A stretch of DNA of 64,000 nt from Cristatella mucedo (Eukaryota; Bryozoa; Phylactolaemata; Cristatellidae), in the NCBI GenBank assembly GCA_009760855.2, contig WPIO01000012.1:1657001-1721000 (forward strand), written 5' to 3'. This document shows positions 22,401 through 37,400 of this stretch, piece after piece. Under the pieces are notes generated by a model. It saw only the letters and a program-made list of their open reading frames with translations. It did not search any database and was not told where the DNA came from. Numbering within the stretch: the first letter of the stretch is position 1; each line of letters begins with the position of its first letter. The position numbers were made by a program, and so were the translations under genes.

Positions 22401-25400
22401 GTCGAGAAAGTTTATAAATTGATCCGACAATAGAATGTTTCTTTATGGTACCTTTCAAAAGACAAATGGGATCCGAAGTTGTGACGACTTGAAGTAAAGG
22501 AAAAAGTGATTATGCAAACCAAGACTAACCCAGGTGTAACCCAGAAGCAAAATGTCTAAAGTGAAACGTTTCTACCGATCTCAGCATCATGTGTGACTTA
22601 TATTTCAACTTGTTGAAACTTGGTAGATCGAGGTACCTGCGTGAATCAGCTTGTTGAGGTAATTCTTGTGACTTTTGAAATTCATTTTCAGTGTAGCTTC
22701 GCATCTCGTAAATTTCATAACTCGTCCATTAATTACTTATCGGTGAAATTTGAAATGTGAGTTCAGTTATGCTTAGTTACCTCACCCCCACAATTTTTTC
22801 AGATTTCAGTCAGGTAGATTTTGTGTTACATGTCCACAGTTGACATGTCCAGATTGCAAAGAATAAAGCTCCGCGATGTTTTACACGAATAGCAAAACCT
22901 AGCAATTTGGTAAATATGCAATATGAATATGCATTTTGTATATCTTATTGATGTTTCTACATTTTTCAGTCGTCGGAATAGCTCTGTATTATTGTTATTA
23001 TTATTATTAATATCATCATTTACTAGTTATGGGCAAACCTAGTGTTATTCAGAAATTGGAAAGGCTGACTTTCAAAATTGGCTCTGCCAGCATATCTCCA
23101 GTTGCATCAGCTCGAAATCTAGGTGTCATATTCCAAAGCGACCTCTCGTTAGACGACCACATCAGCTCCACAGTCAAATCAGCCTATTTTCAGCTTCATA
23201 ACATTGCTAAAATTAGGGCTTGTTTAGATAAGGATACCACGTCCAAGTTGGTCCATGCATTCGTGACATCTCGTCTCGACTTCTGCAATTCACTGCTTAC
23301 TGGCCTACCAGCATGTGCGATCAGGCGATTGCAGCTGGTGCAAAACTCTGCAGCTAGGCTTGTCTGTCGTGAGCGTCGCAGTTGCCACATTACTCCACTT
23401 CTCGCCGACCTGCACTGGTTACCAGTCAAGCAACGGATTGACTTCAAGGTTTTGTCGCTCACTTTTAGGTCTCTTCATTCTATGGCTCCAGCCTATCTTT
23501 CAGATATACTACCTCATCAGGCAAAGCATCGTACCACTCGCTTTTCGGAATCCAACAGTCTAGAAATACCTCGTACAAACCTTAAATCCTTTGGAGACCG
23601 TGCATTTAGCTCGTATGCTTCCACAGCCTGGAACTCCCTCCCGACCTGCATCAGAACATCCCCTGACCTGACCACATTTAAAAGAAACTTAAAAACATAC
23701 CTATTTAGGACAGCATTTAGTGGGTCCTTGTGATTCGTCCTCGATGTGCTTATGCGTGCTGACACTGTTCATGCTGCCACTAACCACATTTGCATGCTGA
23801 CCCAGTGCATGTAATCCCTAACCATGTTATTCATTTTGTTTGTTTTTCAAGCATGATTTTACTTACTATTCTATTGCGTATCACTTTGCAGCAAATGTAA
23901 AGCGTCTAGAAAGAGATTAAGTTCTCTGAGGGCGCTTTATCAAGTGCAATATTATTATTATTATTATCATTGTCTGCCATGTTGGGTGTCATGGATGTTG
24001 ACCCATTTTCAGCTGCTTTAACAGCAACCCTGTTTTTTCTACATCGTCTTCATCGTAAGTGCTTATGCATTGGTTCCTTTAACGATGTTCGATATGGGTA
24101 TACTTGCCAGACCTGCCATCGCATGCATTGTTATAAAGGAAAGCTGCTATTTCCCTATGCTGCTACAGAACTTGTGAAATCACTAGTCGTTTTAGCACCT
24201 TTGCAGTTACACATTGGTGTTCAATTTGCTGCCTTAGAAATTACTTATTTCGTTTTTGTTTCAGCATTTCCTGGTAGCACTGCACTGGGGGCTGGAGCTG
24301 GTACAGGCCTGTTTGGCGGCAGTGCCGGTCTTACCCCAGCACCAGGAACTGCCAGCTCGAGTACTGGCTTGTTTGGTGGTACAGCAATGCCAGCAACGAC
24401 AGTGGCCTCAGGTCTCTTTGGAGGTGGTTCAGGAGGTCTCTTCGGCAGTACTACCAATGCGTTTGGTGCAGGCGCTTCATCAGGCTTTGCATCGGTGCAG
24501 CAGCAGGGCACCAACACCAAGTTTGAAGCTACTCCTGGGACAGACACGATGATGAAGAATGGCGCTAATGCAACTGTGCAGACCAAGCACCAGTGCATCA
24601 CGGCCATGAAGGCGTACGAGAACAAGAGCCTTGAGGTGAGCTTGTGTACACCGACCATGCTAGGCACATGTTTGCCCGGCAGACTACTCATTCTTCAGGT
24701 TCACCTACAGATAAGTTTGTCCTGCCTTTAAGAGCTAGTGATGCTATTCTTTTTTTTACATATTCAAGGTCATCTTAATTTACAACGCTCTTGGGTGTCT
24801 GGGTTCAAGCCACCAGGGGTTTATTTTTCAATTAAAAGTGCATTCGGTAAAAATTGGCTGTATCGTGCCTAATCTACTCTGGTTTTGCTCACTTCCAAAG
24901 AGTAAAACTAGATTGGTTACTTATATTTGGCAGCCTGTCGAAAAATCTGACTACTTGTATGGATGGCCTGCAGTTGATCAATTGCCACACATGTTGAATT
25001 AGTATGTTCAAAGTTCTTCTATATTACATTTAAGACATTCCATTGCCACCTAGTGACTGTTATTTCCAGTGATATTTTATTTCTACCAGCTTCACGTTTG
25101 ACAGGTGGGAACTTTTTAAAAGAGATTATTGTCCCCTTGCATGCTATTTCACAGCATATATACAGTGCTTAAAAAGAGATTTAATTCTCTGTGCTATATA
25201 AATGTCATTGTTATTAATACGATTATTATTGCTGCCCCCTGTCTGTAGAACAGATTAATTCTGATCCTGCTCTCCCTTTCCACTGGCACCTCTTCCTCAC
25301 TGCCAACAGCTGGCCTAATTGCCTAATCTTGGGTAAATCGTTTGATTATATGATATTGAAATAATAGTCCTTATAAGCTCTACTGACAACTGCAAAGGTT

Positions 25401-28400
25401 TACATGCAGATAGATTTGAGCTTAAATGTATGTTGATATTTGATGTATTGGTGTTTCATTGTGCACTATACACTTTAATCCTACCGCTGTCAGGAGCTCC
25501 GAGTGGAAGACTACAGTGTCAACCGAAAAGGCCCCCAACCAGGCGTTGCAGGAGCTAGCACACTTTTCTCTAGTGGAGCATCCCAGCAGCAACAGACACC
25601 TCAGCAGCAAACATTCGGATTCCCTGCCGGGTCCACCGGATTTGCCTCAGGTGGTACAGGTAACTAACTGCATAGGCTATGTTATTCGAATCAGCAAATT
25701 ACCAATGCAGTTTCCTGTGTTGCCTGCTAGATGTCTTGTGTCAGAAACTTGAGCTTATCTGACCTAGCAGGAAAGGCTTTCAAAGTTACCTTGACCCGTG
25801 TGCTCCAGCTGTGGTGAACTATTCCCTTTGGTTGGTTATTGGTTAGTGACCCTACATGCAGGCCTTTCTGGTCTACTATGGTGTGGTGCAGAATATACGT
25901 TTTAAATTGATACGTTCTCTTGGGGACGGGTTTCTTTGCATGCAAAAAATGTCTGGCAGTAGTTGATCGGCAAGGCAAGAGAATGATGTTCAATTCCTTA
26001 ACCGCAAATGTAAAGCACCTAGAGAGAGTTCTCTGAGGGCACTTTATCAAGTGTATTAATATTGTTATTATTATAGTTCAAGGTCGGTGCTGTACAAAGG
26101 CTTGCTTAGGCAAGGGTTGCTGTGTTGAAGTAGAGGTTGGTTGATTCAGAAGCTTCATTTTAATAGCAGCAGAATACCCTTGCTGCTATCACACCCCTCA
26201 TTTGCAATGGGCAATACAGGATTTCCCACTGAGACACGAACACACTATCAGGGTCGTGAAGTGCGATCGCTTAACCCTAGGCTACTTCAGGGAGTACACA
26301 GTGAGTGAATAATGAGTTCGTGTCTTCGTTTTGTCGAAGCTGCTGAACTTTTATCCTGCTATGAAAAAGTGCCTGCGTCTGCAAGTTAAGCATCACTAGT
26401 TGCAAGTAATACCATCGTAAGTGAATCTTTTACTCCACTTTTAGCCCCACCCAGGCTTTGGGCCCTTTACTTTTGAATTGGCGTGAACGCCTGGTCGGTC
26501 ATGGATTTGCTGTAGTCTGCTTACCACTCTTTAATGTACACACTGAATGCACGTTCCATTGTCTGTACGCTCGATTACATGTGTGCACGAGGCTTTAGGA
26601 TCAGATTCTTTTAAGTGGCCTCATTAAAGCCAAAAAGTACGTTGAAGCCTAGTGGTAAGAGAGGATTAGTTGCAGAGGCACCACCACGGTTAAAAAAAAA
26701 CTGAGAACCAAAGGCCCCCCGTCCTTCACAAAGTGACGTTTTCTCTGCTCACAGTCCCCATATCCAAAGGCCTTTGGGTCCTTTAAGTAAGTTATTCTCA
26801 TTAATTATTTTTATATAATGCATGCCCAAACTTGGTGTGTCAATGGGGCATATTCGAGTGTTCAGGCGTTTTTCTCTACTATTAGATTTAGCTCCTTTGA
26901 CAGTACATTTATTGAAACTTCTCAAAGACTAATGGAACGATCGGCATGCAAGTTGGCACTTACAGCAAGGGTAGCATAAGCTATTTTTATATAACCGTAG
27001 CTCTCATTTTAACTATCGGATGACCTGTAAGATTTAGGTCACATTTTCACAGGACTTCAGGCAAACATGGCTATCTTGTTAAATCAACAGTTTCAATAAC
27101 ATGCAGTGTAGAAATATGCCAAACCCTTCAAAATAGATCACTTGGCTTTATATTGGCAATTTCTGAAAAGGAAGCACAAAATATTTTATAACAATATCAA
27201 GTGCAAGTACATAACAGGGCATACTAAGCAACACTTAACCACGTGATAAATATGTGCCGATGCCTATATAAGAACAGGTGAACCCAGCTTTTATTCCAAA
27301 TTTCACGTCGAGCATTTTTTTTTTTTACTAAGCTGTAGAATGAACCAGTTACCAAAAACCACTCTTGTGAAAACGCTCCGAAAAGGCAACATTTGTGTTA
27401 AGTCATGCAAATGATGACAAAAAAGTCTGATTTACTTGGTTTACCATCAATAAACATTGAAGCATGCACCAAGGAGCCTGCACTTTTCTGAGCCTGATCC
27501 GCACAATTTCACTATTTTGATGATTAGTATTATTATTTGCCTACCCGTGATATTTGTAAGGCACAGCCAGAATGGTGACGAACGGCTTAGCATGACAAAT
27601 ATAGCCAGGTCTTCATCAAAATAAGTATCTGCTAAGGTCTAATATTACAAGAGATGGGTGGAATGGTGTGTTAGACAAACAGTCCCACGTTCCAAATTTC
27701 AATGGACTATTTCGCTTTTATGACATGTGCAAGATACGCCTAGAATTCAAAAACATCCTGAGTATCGTAAGGGTCAGGGTTGAAGAAGGCAAGCTAGACA
27801 AGTACACAATTATTTCAATAAATAGATACACACTTTTATGACTTCGTTGACCTTACAAGAGTCTTAGGAGTCACTAACCTAACTTGCAAATGCATCTCAC
27901 ATTGGCAGTAAACGGGCTGAGGTTATCGGACAGTCTTGGGTAGTGTTTTGCCTAAAATAAACCATGCCCAAATGACAAAAATAAGAAGTTAAAATCATTA
28001 ATCCATTGAATACAATATAATCAACATTTGCAAGTGATTGCCAGTGAACGATGTTGTACTTACAACCTTGTTGTACTTAAAACCACGACGGTGCCCAGAA
28101 CAGTCTGGCCGCGGAGGCAGCTGCCGTGGACCATATTTTACAAATGTGCTAGATGCCAAAACCTCATATGTGGTCCGAGGATGCACTAGGTATGGTAAAT
28201 AAACTCATTGGTTACTGCCGCCCTGGAGGAAGTAAATTACATTATCCCTAACGATAGTCTAGTTGTCATCGATAAGTCACTTCCGGTTAGACTGCCTAGG
28301 AGAGGAGTGTCACGTGTCACGGCAAGTAAATTAAGGAGTAATAGGCTTAGATAGCCGTTGCGGAGATCGGGCCCTTCCCCCAAAGGGCACAGGTCACCCT

Positions 28401-31400
28401 TGTTTTGAGTATACAACTTTGTATTGCTATAACTACCAGTCACAGAGTTGAGCTCGTGGAGGCATTTCATTATTTTGAAAATTCAACACAGTTTCAAGTT
28501 ATGGTCTGGCATCCATTTAGGGCCGAATAGCTTTTATTTCCTAGGTTTGCCTAAACAACAGTGCTCCATTTTTGTTGTATTTGCGGAGAGTCATATAATT
28601 GATCTTGATATACTACTTATGGTGTAAACGTGATTTATAAAAATAATTTTGTTTACCATGTTTCTGACATTTGTAAATTGTGAAAACTTGGGATTGCATT
28701 TATAACTTACTTGTCTTTTAATAGGCAAACTTCCAAAAACTGAAATGTTGTTCACTTTTTGGTCATGCCTCCTCAACGGCTACCCTGCTTGATTTGCAGG
28801 TTTAATGTTTGGGCAGACACCAGCAAGTACAACTTCTACTTTGTTTGGTGCCACTTCGACGGGAGCGCAGCCTGTGGGATCATTTGGTAGTACGACTTCG
28901 CAATCACTGTTTGGCCAAAGCCAAGCACCCCTTTTTGGGGGTGCCAACACATTGAACAAGGTGCCTAGCTTGATTACAAAATTTTTGTTCACAGTGGTGC
29001 ACCCTGCTAAACGTAGCATTTATTTGTGTATTTTTGGATATTTTTAGCCACTCTTTGGACAGACCGCTACGACTGCATCTTCAAACTTATTTGGATCAAA
29101 CGCAGTTGCTGCACCAGCATTTGGAGCAGCAGCAGCACCTTTCGGTGCCAGCCCTGGAGCTACAGGTCTAGGTCTGCTAGGAGGCTCTGTTGCCAAGCAG
29201 CCTTTTAACCTGGGTGTGACTACGTCTACTGCTGGGGCATTCCCCAGCTTTGCGACCCCTGCATCAACTGGTGGTATGCATATGCTTGGTGGATTCTTTC
29301 TTGCCTTTCTTGCTTACTTCTTTGTTGTTTCATATTTACTCGGTGGCTCACTCGCCGATGGTCTTGTTAATGTTCTTTTATGACTAATATAATAATTAGC
29401 CTTAAATTATGAAGGATTACATTGGCAGTTACATTTCTCTCTAAGGGACAGTGTGTTTCGTTGTGTATAAGAAATTGCTCACACGGCTGCAGCCAATCAA
29501 GTAGGTTTAGCGCATTGGTAGTAAATTTATCATTTGCCTGGGAGCTATGGAGAGAGCTCAGCACTATGAATGGTTGTGCATTGTCAGTGAGTGTGTACAT
29601 GGTACTTGTATGCTCTGTTTTGTGTGGCATTGCATGTGTTTCTGTACTTTCGTGTTATAAAAGGCTGTTGATATTTCCAAGTTTATAGGCTAGAGGCCCG
29701 TGCCAAAGGTAAACCCGTAGGACTTGATCATAAAAATCTTGAAGCATCAGACCAAGATATGCCAGCTGGGCTATGTAACCCTTCAGCTACCGACTCGTCC
29801 CTGAAATTCGTCTCAATATATATCATAGATGAAATAATCCAGTCCCAAAAGTTTATAATTAGGCTGTGGCTTAGTCTGCAATAGTTTGCTAAATGCATTT
29901 AGCCTAAAGCAGATCAGGACCCACAACAGGAAGCCAGGATAACCTGTCCCATTCAAGTAGGCAGAGTGGGTGGGCAGTGTGGGCGATTACTGCATCGATT
30001 TTACCTGACTCTGACACGAGTTTAAAGAGCATCCTGATCACCAACCTCAGGTGCCAGGGGCTATGAGCTAAGGCGAAGTAAATATATTGTACACACTAAA
30101 TTTTTGAATTGGGCTCCATGCTCAAGATTGCCATTGCAATGAAAAGTTATGTCCTGTTCAAAATACTGTGGCCTGTCCAGTATCTGCAAATGCTATTTCA
30201 TTGTGTGTTCTCACAGTCGATGATAGCTCATAATTCTGCATCAGAATATATCGATGTTAACATGGGATCGGGATTAGGTGAGGTCAACCAATCATTTCTT
30301 TCAGAGTTCTTTGGGCTATCAGTGCCTGTGTATCGTCAAGGACGTAAAGAAGAGAGGGCATGTCATCTGTGTCATAAATTGTAGCATCGCACACTACTGT
30401 CGATTTTGTTATTTATTCTTCAGTGTGCAATTATGATTTGGCCGATTGCTGTTGATTTCTGCTGCATTGGCTTTATGTTAAACGAATGTTGTAGGTGCAT
30501 ACTCAGCCAACATACTTTTAATTGCTGCAGACAGATCACGTCACAATGGCAATTGACATTAGGCATTTATGTTGACCGTTATCGGTATAGATTGGCATAT
30601 ACATCTGAAAGTGTCCTTTTTTCTGACTTGCTATTGGCCTATTCCTTCTAGGTATGTTTCCTGGCATGGCAGGTACTCAGCCTACGGGCAGTATGTTTGG
30701 CCAAGGAGGGGCTACAAGTGTGGCGGGCTCGTTTGCTTTTCCATCAGTGGCTAACACGGCACCGTCGACTGGATTTGGATCGCTAGTACAGCCTCAGCTG
30801 CAGAACAAGCCATTCGGATTTAGCAGTACATTTCCTATGCTTGGTAAGTCTCTAGCTACCTCCAGCAGACGAATAGTAGCATTGGTGGTTGCAGATCCTT
30901 GCTAGCAGCATTGTCGTGCTCTCTCAGGCGGATCTACAGCAACAGGAGCCAACTTGCCGTTGACTATGGGTGCTGGAGGCATGCTTGGTTTCAGCTCCTT
31001 GACGGGACAAACTCAACCATCTGCAGTCTCATCACTGTGAGTTGAATGCAGCGTGACCCACGTTTGCTACCGTTTTTGGCTTTTGCTGTGCCACTTTTTC
31101 TGTGGCTAGACTGAATTCGGCTTGAATATTTCTAATGGCAGCTTTCTCCTGATGCACGTCGTATCTCACATTCTTCTTTATAGACTGCCGACGACATTGG
31201 CAAACCTTATCTGATAACTAGTTATTAAAGCATGGCTCTCACTGACTTTTTAATAATTGACCAAAGGCATTCCAAGATGCTCTCAGTAGCAAGGTGCCTC
31301 ATATCTTTGTTAGGGCAACACTCCTTGGCAGAGACATTTGCTGTCAATTAATTTCCATCTGGTTACATGCCTTACACTAAACCAATGGCATAGCTGTTGA

Positions 31401-34400
31401 AGACCGGATCCTGACGTAATATAATGTCAAAAGTGTAAGGATGCTAGAAAAAGAGAAATTATGATACAGGCTCATCCAGACAGGACTGACTCAGATTAGA
31501 TCTAGCGTGCCATGCGAATTATTGTACCATTTTATGCCTTAAAAAGAAGAGTATCTCTCACTGCATTGGAAACAAATGATACTGGAAAATACCTTCCGGG
31601 AGTGGAAATATATGTTTACAAATGACAATATAATCAACGTGAGTGGAAATCGCTAAAACTGGCATAAGTATGGGCCAATGAAGTGCTCTTGCCTGCACAT
31701 TAATATTTCTTAGAAAGGTAGCTCCCTTTTGCCTCCAAATTTAGAGTTCGCAAAGTTGCTAACAATTCCAGGGGGACAAGCAAAGCTAGCAAGATTTTTG
31801 CATTCACGAAAGGACAAATTTTGGAACCGCATATAGCAAGCTAAGACAATGTACACATTGCGAGAACCCTTGTGATTTCCGAGCAGTTTTATGCTGCAGT
31901 GTTAAGAAGCAGTTGCAACTTGGTACGATGTGAACAAGAAAGTGGTGTGGTTGACCCAAGCTAGCCAACGATTGGGATGACAGGGCCACACAAACTTGAA
32001 GCATGAACAGACCCTTCCTTAAAAAATGTCATTTGACAATTACGATACGGCTTGAGCTGAGTGAATCCACCGTTCGTTAGAGGTCATAGCAACAATTTAT
32101 TCTCTCCATGATTACCCATTGTGAACATTTGCTTCTTAAAAAGCAAAAATCAAGTGTAATGCAGTGGGCTAGAGACAAAGCCCAGCGGACCTTGGATGGG
32201 TGGCAGAATTGCATCTACTGATATAACATATCACCATTGTCAGGGTAATGTATGTGAAGTTGTGAATTACTCAAGTGTACCGTGAATGCTTTCAAAAGAC
32301 AACTAGCTGTCACCGCGGGTTGCAGTGGACGATAAAGGATTGCCTGCTGCTTTACTCGGACCCTCGACCTGCTTCGCGACTTGCGACTACATAACCCCAG
32401 GCCTGAGATCTAGGGGCAATCAGAACTCTTTATTGCATAGAAAGCACCATGAACGGGCATAAATGCACTGCATCCTTTTACGTTAATCGGTTTTCCTGTG
32501 GTTAACATGAGAAAAATAGTGCCGTGCTAATCTGTAGGTGACTGCTCTCCTCTGGCCTGGCACCGATGGTCATTGGGCTTGTGAATGTAGACCGAACGGG
32601 TAGCAGTGGCATTAGTAGACAAAGAGCTGCCTGGCAATGATAAAATCGTTGACTAACGTTGCCTTGGTCTCTTTGCCGGCACACTACTTGCCAGGCTGTT
32701 TTGGTTCAGACGAAGCGTCTAGCTTGCTGATTTCTTGTATTCGTACCGGTTACTGTCAATGCATTCATTGTAAGAAATGTCGGTATTCCAAATGGTCCTG
32801 AGTCGGCAAGATGTTTTAAGCAAACAGTTTATGGATCCGAAGCAGTCTACACTGTCCGTGAAAGAATTTGTCAACAAGGGTCCTAATCACGATTACATTC
32901 CAATGAGTATTGTCACGGCTAGTTATTAGCCTTGATATGAACCCTGTCGATAATCTTTTATATATTTTGAAGTATAAGATCGTAAATTATTCGCATCCCC
33001 GCGTATTTTATTTGAAGCTGTATGCCAGTGATGGTGAGAAATTGCTTCGAAACATAATGCACAAGGATTGTGGCATCCATGCAAAGCCCAATGCTGGAAG
33101 TGATTTGAAATCCTTGCCCACTTCTTGTTAGCCTAAGTGATCGAGTAATTAAATACTGCAGCGGTGCATCTTAGATATATCCCGGTGGCCCTATGAGCAT
33201 TGCGAAGCAACGCTCGGAAGCAGTATAAGATGAATTATCAGAGAAGGCTGCTAACTTTCCGGTATGGCCGGTCGCTTCAAGATATGACTGCAACTATAGC
33301 AACTCATTGATGGCTGATGGCATCTACCCTGTTGTCTATAGAAATGATGGCAGCTGTATGTATACGACTGACCAGCCTGAGAAGTGGTGTGGAAAATGCT
33401 GCCAATAGAATAGAGCAAGGCCATTGCACTTCAGCAAACCGTGCATAGCTGGGGGGGGGGGCTCCAAGGAACCTCACGTGTCTTAGCTGTGAAGAATATA
33501 GCCCTTTTTCATTAAGCTATGCAATGTACAGTTATGTTGTAGTGTGCTGCCTCTGTTGTGTAACTTGCCCCCTTTGCAATTTACCTGATATTCGAATTTC
33601 TTTCTACTTTAATGTCTTTATATTCAGAGTTTCGGCTGTCGACAACAGCAGAGATGTGGCAATGCAGCAGCAATTGCAGACGCAAATGCTGGCTTTGACC
33701 AATTCACCTTATGGTGACTCACCACTGTTCCGAAGCATGTCTAGAGTAAGCCTGATGCCTGTGGCTGCCAGCCCCTGACAGGCTTTGCGAGCCTGCAGGC
33801 TTCTGCTGACTGAGCCAGCTACAGCTGGAATATACTAACTTGTTTTGGCAAGCTCCTAGGCCATAAATCCTCGGCGTGCTCTTTTCTCCGCCGTTAAACG
33901 GTAAACGTGCAAACCCCTCTTGTAAGGCCAACAGATTTACTTATAGGAGCGTGCAGAGAAAGCAGGTATGAAACCTTCGACAGATCCCGCAGCTCTTAAG
34001 GCTGTCATCAGCAGCAGCCAGCTCAAGGTGAACTCAAGGCCACTGTCTAAGCTAACGCCTAGACCGTTGACCTCAGTGGCATCACTTGGGTCAGGAAAGA
34101 AGGTGAGTGAGCAGGTGCTGGGCAGATGCTCCCTCGAGGTGTCGTGAGCCAGTGCTGGCGGTTACAGCGTGCAGCTGCGTTTGCACTCATCGGTCCGCAC
34201 CTGCAAGTTGCTCTGCAGCTGCACACATGCATAAGTAAGTGCCTATATGAGCAATGCAAGCGGCTGTAGGAAAGCATGATGAGTAATGGAGGTTTGATAG
34301 CCAACAGCCTATATAATGAATGGCCGGTCTCTGGAGTGAGAGAGCTGTCCGGGAAAAATTTGAGGAGTGGCTTGTTGGAGCGGTTTCGGTTTTAAAAGCT

Positions 34401-37400
34401 TGTGCAGTCAAGGCCTGCAGGCAACCAATATGCATCCGAGACTTAGTACGGTTTTACTTCTCTTGTATGCCCATCGTCCCAGGTATGCTGACCCTTGACC
34501 ACACTTGGGGCTACAGCCGGAATAGCTATAGTCGGATCACGAACCACGTTATCCCACAATAGGGAGTAGATCAGTCGGGACCTGCCTCGGTAACCTCCTC
34601 TTCAGTAACCAGCCGAGATGTCAGGGCATCGGCACACTGTCTCCCAAGAGCGTGCAATGTAAGTGCTTTCGAACTCGTGAGAACTCCCGACGTGTTACCA
34701 GCTAATGCGCTCACCTCCCACCCTGACCCTAGTCAAAGGGCACGCGTGACCCAGCCCGATTGACCCTCTTGTCTGGGTGCGTGCATGTAGATATGTCAAT
34801 GCCCCAGGGAGTCATTTCCTCATGTCTGCCATGGTCCTCTCTGTGGTTGAGGTGCACAACCAACACAAAGGTTCTAAGCTCTGGCATAGAACTTTATTTG
34901 TTGGAGTTTGATACTCAGGTCGATGAGATGCTGTACAATTTGAAGTGCCTAGAAAGAGATTAAATTCTCTGCAGATGCTTTATCAATTATATTATTATTA
35001 TTGTTACTATTATAAATAAAGTTCGGTATTAATGGTGTTTAAGCCCTGCTGTGGTTGTTAGCATTACTGACTACTCTCATTCAGTATGCTTCTCCCTCAC
35101 CCCCACCTTACATGCAGCTTTCGTGTACAGAAGTGCTGCATTCTGCAATGTCTGCTAAATAAAAATATGAATTCACTAGGGCGATCTTTTCGACGGACTT
35201 GAAGAGGACTCGAGCTTTGGCAATGACTCTTTTGTGCCTCGAAAAAGTGTCAAGAAGCTGACTGTGCGAGACATTGTCAGTGGAGGAGGCAGTAGGCCGT
35301 CTTCGCTTGCTGGCGGTAGTATTCGTGATGACGATGACGTCTCTGTTCTTTCACCGACAACCACTGTGACAATAAACGGTGCTGCTAAGAAAAAGCTGTA
35401 AGTGAACTTTTTGACTGGCTAACAGCAGTGTAGCCAGACCGTGCTGTGCTCGAGCTTGCGTGCTCTTTTTTGTGCCACTTGCCGAGCAGCCATTTCTTAT
35501 CTGGCCTTTTCTTGCATCGCCAAATGCAAGATGTGTGGCGTTTGGGCTTTTTAGAGACGAAATCAGCATTGGAAAAGAAAAGGATTATGAGACCCTAAAC
35601 TTGGGACACTCACCAAGGTGAGTGGAAATCCACTGCACAAATGCATATTCTGGCCAATAAGCATAAATGCCAACCATGCGCCGTTGTGAGCTGTAGCTAT
35701 TTGGTTTGTTCATGAAAATGCTATTCATCGCTATCACTGCCATTGTTCTCTATGTATTATCACGTCGATTCAAGTCATGTCTTTACTGCATGGATGATGC
35801 ATTCTATGTTCAGGCAGGAATATACTGACGTGATCGAGTTCGATGGTGTCCATGCAGACAACACGATCGCTAACCTTAATATAAAGAACAAGCAAAAGAC
35901 ATCCTCGAAAGTGGACCCTTCTCTGGTTTTGGACCATTCTCTTGATAGCAGTAGTACTCCGGAGCAAGACGAGGAATCTAATGTTGATGTAAGCTCTGTT
36001 TTTTTTTTGGCTTGAGGTTCATTTGATTTTTGGGATTGTAACTGTAACTCATTCTACTGTATTCTAGGTACCTGCACACCCTGCTGGTATCAAGCTCACT
36101 CGATCAGATTATTACACAATACCCTCATCTGACGAACTTGCAAAAATGGTGGATGACAACGGAGACTGTCTCGTTAAAGACTTTACAATCGGCCGCAAGG
36201 GATATGGAAGCGTTTTCTTCCCCGGAACGACGAACGTAGCTGGATTGGATTTAGATGAGATAGGTCAGCCTGGTTTTTTGTGGACATGATCGTTTTGTAT
36301 CTTAAGCTTGACTTCGATAAGATGGATTATTTTACTGAGGGTTCCACAATAACTTGTCACGTTGCACACTTGTAAGTAGATGCACAATCGTATATATGAT
36401 ATACAGTGGGCTTCTAGCACTATTCACTGCCTAGTGCAGTGCTACAATATCCCCTTTAGGGTGTCAAGCAGTAAACTATATTGTTATTATTTTAGCCTTT
36501 TCTATCACTGGCCACTAGATGCTGAGCCAATGAAGTTGGGTCTTGATGCTTCTGAGCATGGCTACCCCTAGGCAAGTGTGTGTTATGTTTTTGAGTGTTT
36601 TGGTGGACTGGTCTCTGCCCTTTAGATGGACTACTTAAAATGCTGCAGTGCTACAGCATCAAGTGCCTTTCCCTAAGAACTTTCTGAAACATTTTCTCGT
36701 ATACCTTTGCTTAGTTATTGCTATTGGCACTGCTTCGGATATCTCGACACACAAATTCACTGCATTCTAAGATGTGTGTACCCAAACTCCCACACACGTA
36801 TCGGACTTGCGCTGTAACCTTCGTGCTTAGGTTTGGCATGCAGAATTCCCATCTATTTCTTTTGGTTATTTTGAGTTGCTTTAGTTTGGCTAATTAAGAA
36901 CCACACTCTTGTTTCATCTATAGATCACCATTCGTGATAATCGCATTGATTACAAATGTGCATGCCTAAGTACGCCTCCTTTCCTCAGAAAGCACGATTG
37001 TCTGTTTTGCAGTACATTTTCGGCGTAAAGAAGTCACGGTATACCCAGATGATGAATCGAAGCCATCGTATGGAAGTGGCCTCAACAAGAAAGCTGAAGT
37101 TACCCTGCACTGTGTCTGGCCGATAGACAAGTCAACTCATGGCCCTATCAAGGTAACAGCAAGCATGTTCTGTAGTAACGAGAACATGAAGGACACTTAT
37201 TGCTGTTTACTAATACCCGGAGTCGCCATAGCGCTATCACATCACTGATGCATGGTTTATGCAAACAAGGCCTTCCTCGGTTGCAGGACACGGAACGACT
37301 GAAGACCATAGGCTACCAAGACAAAGTTGAACTAGCAACTATCAAAATTGGAGCCAAGTTTATCGACTATAGACCTGAGACAGGCTCGTGGGTTTTTGAG

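Larger units (their letters stand above)
20969..24264 (+). other. NUP98: NUP98 intron 3
   Basis: Contains two LINE A copies (22,036-22,260 minus; 23,019-23,962 plus). The remainder (21,000-22,030; 22,270-23,010) shows no recognisable feature. The 22,042-22,056 TAA tract is the tail of the minus-strand LINE. Confidence 0.8.
25660..28799 (+). other. NUP98: NUP98 intron 5
   Basis: Holds a LINE A tail (25,997-26,075), an old SINE (26,158-26,290), and about 2.4 kb (26,300-28,790) where I recognise nothing. Confidence 0.7.
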
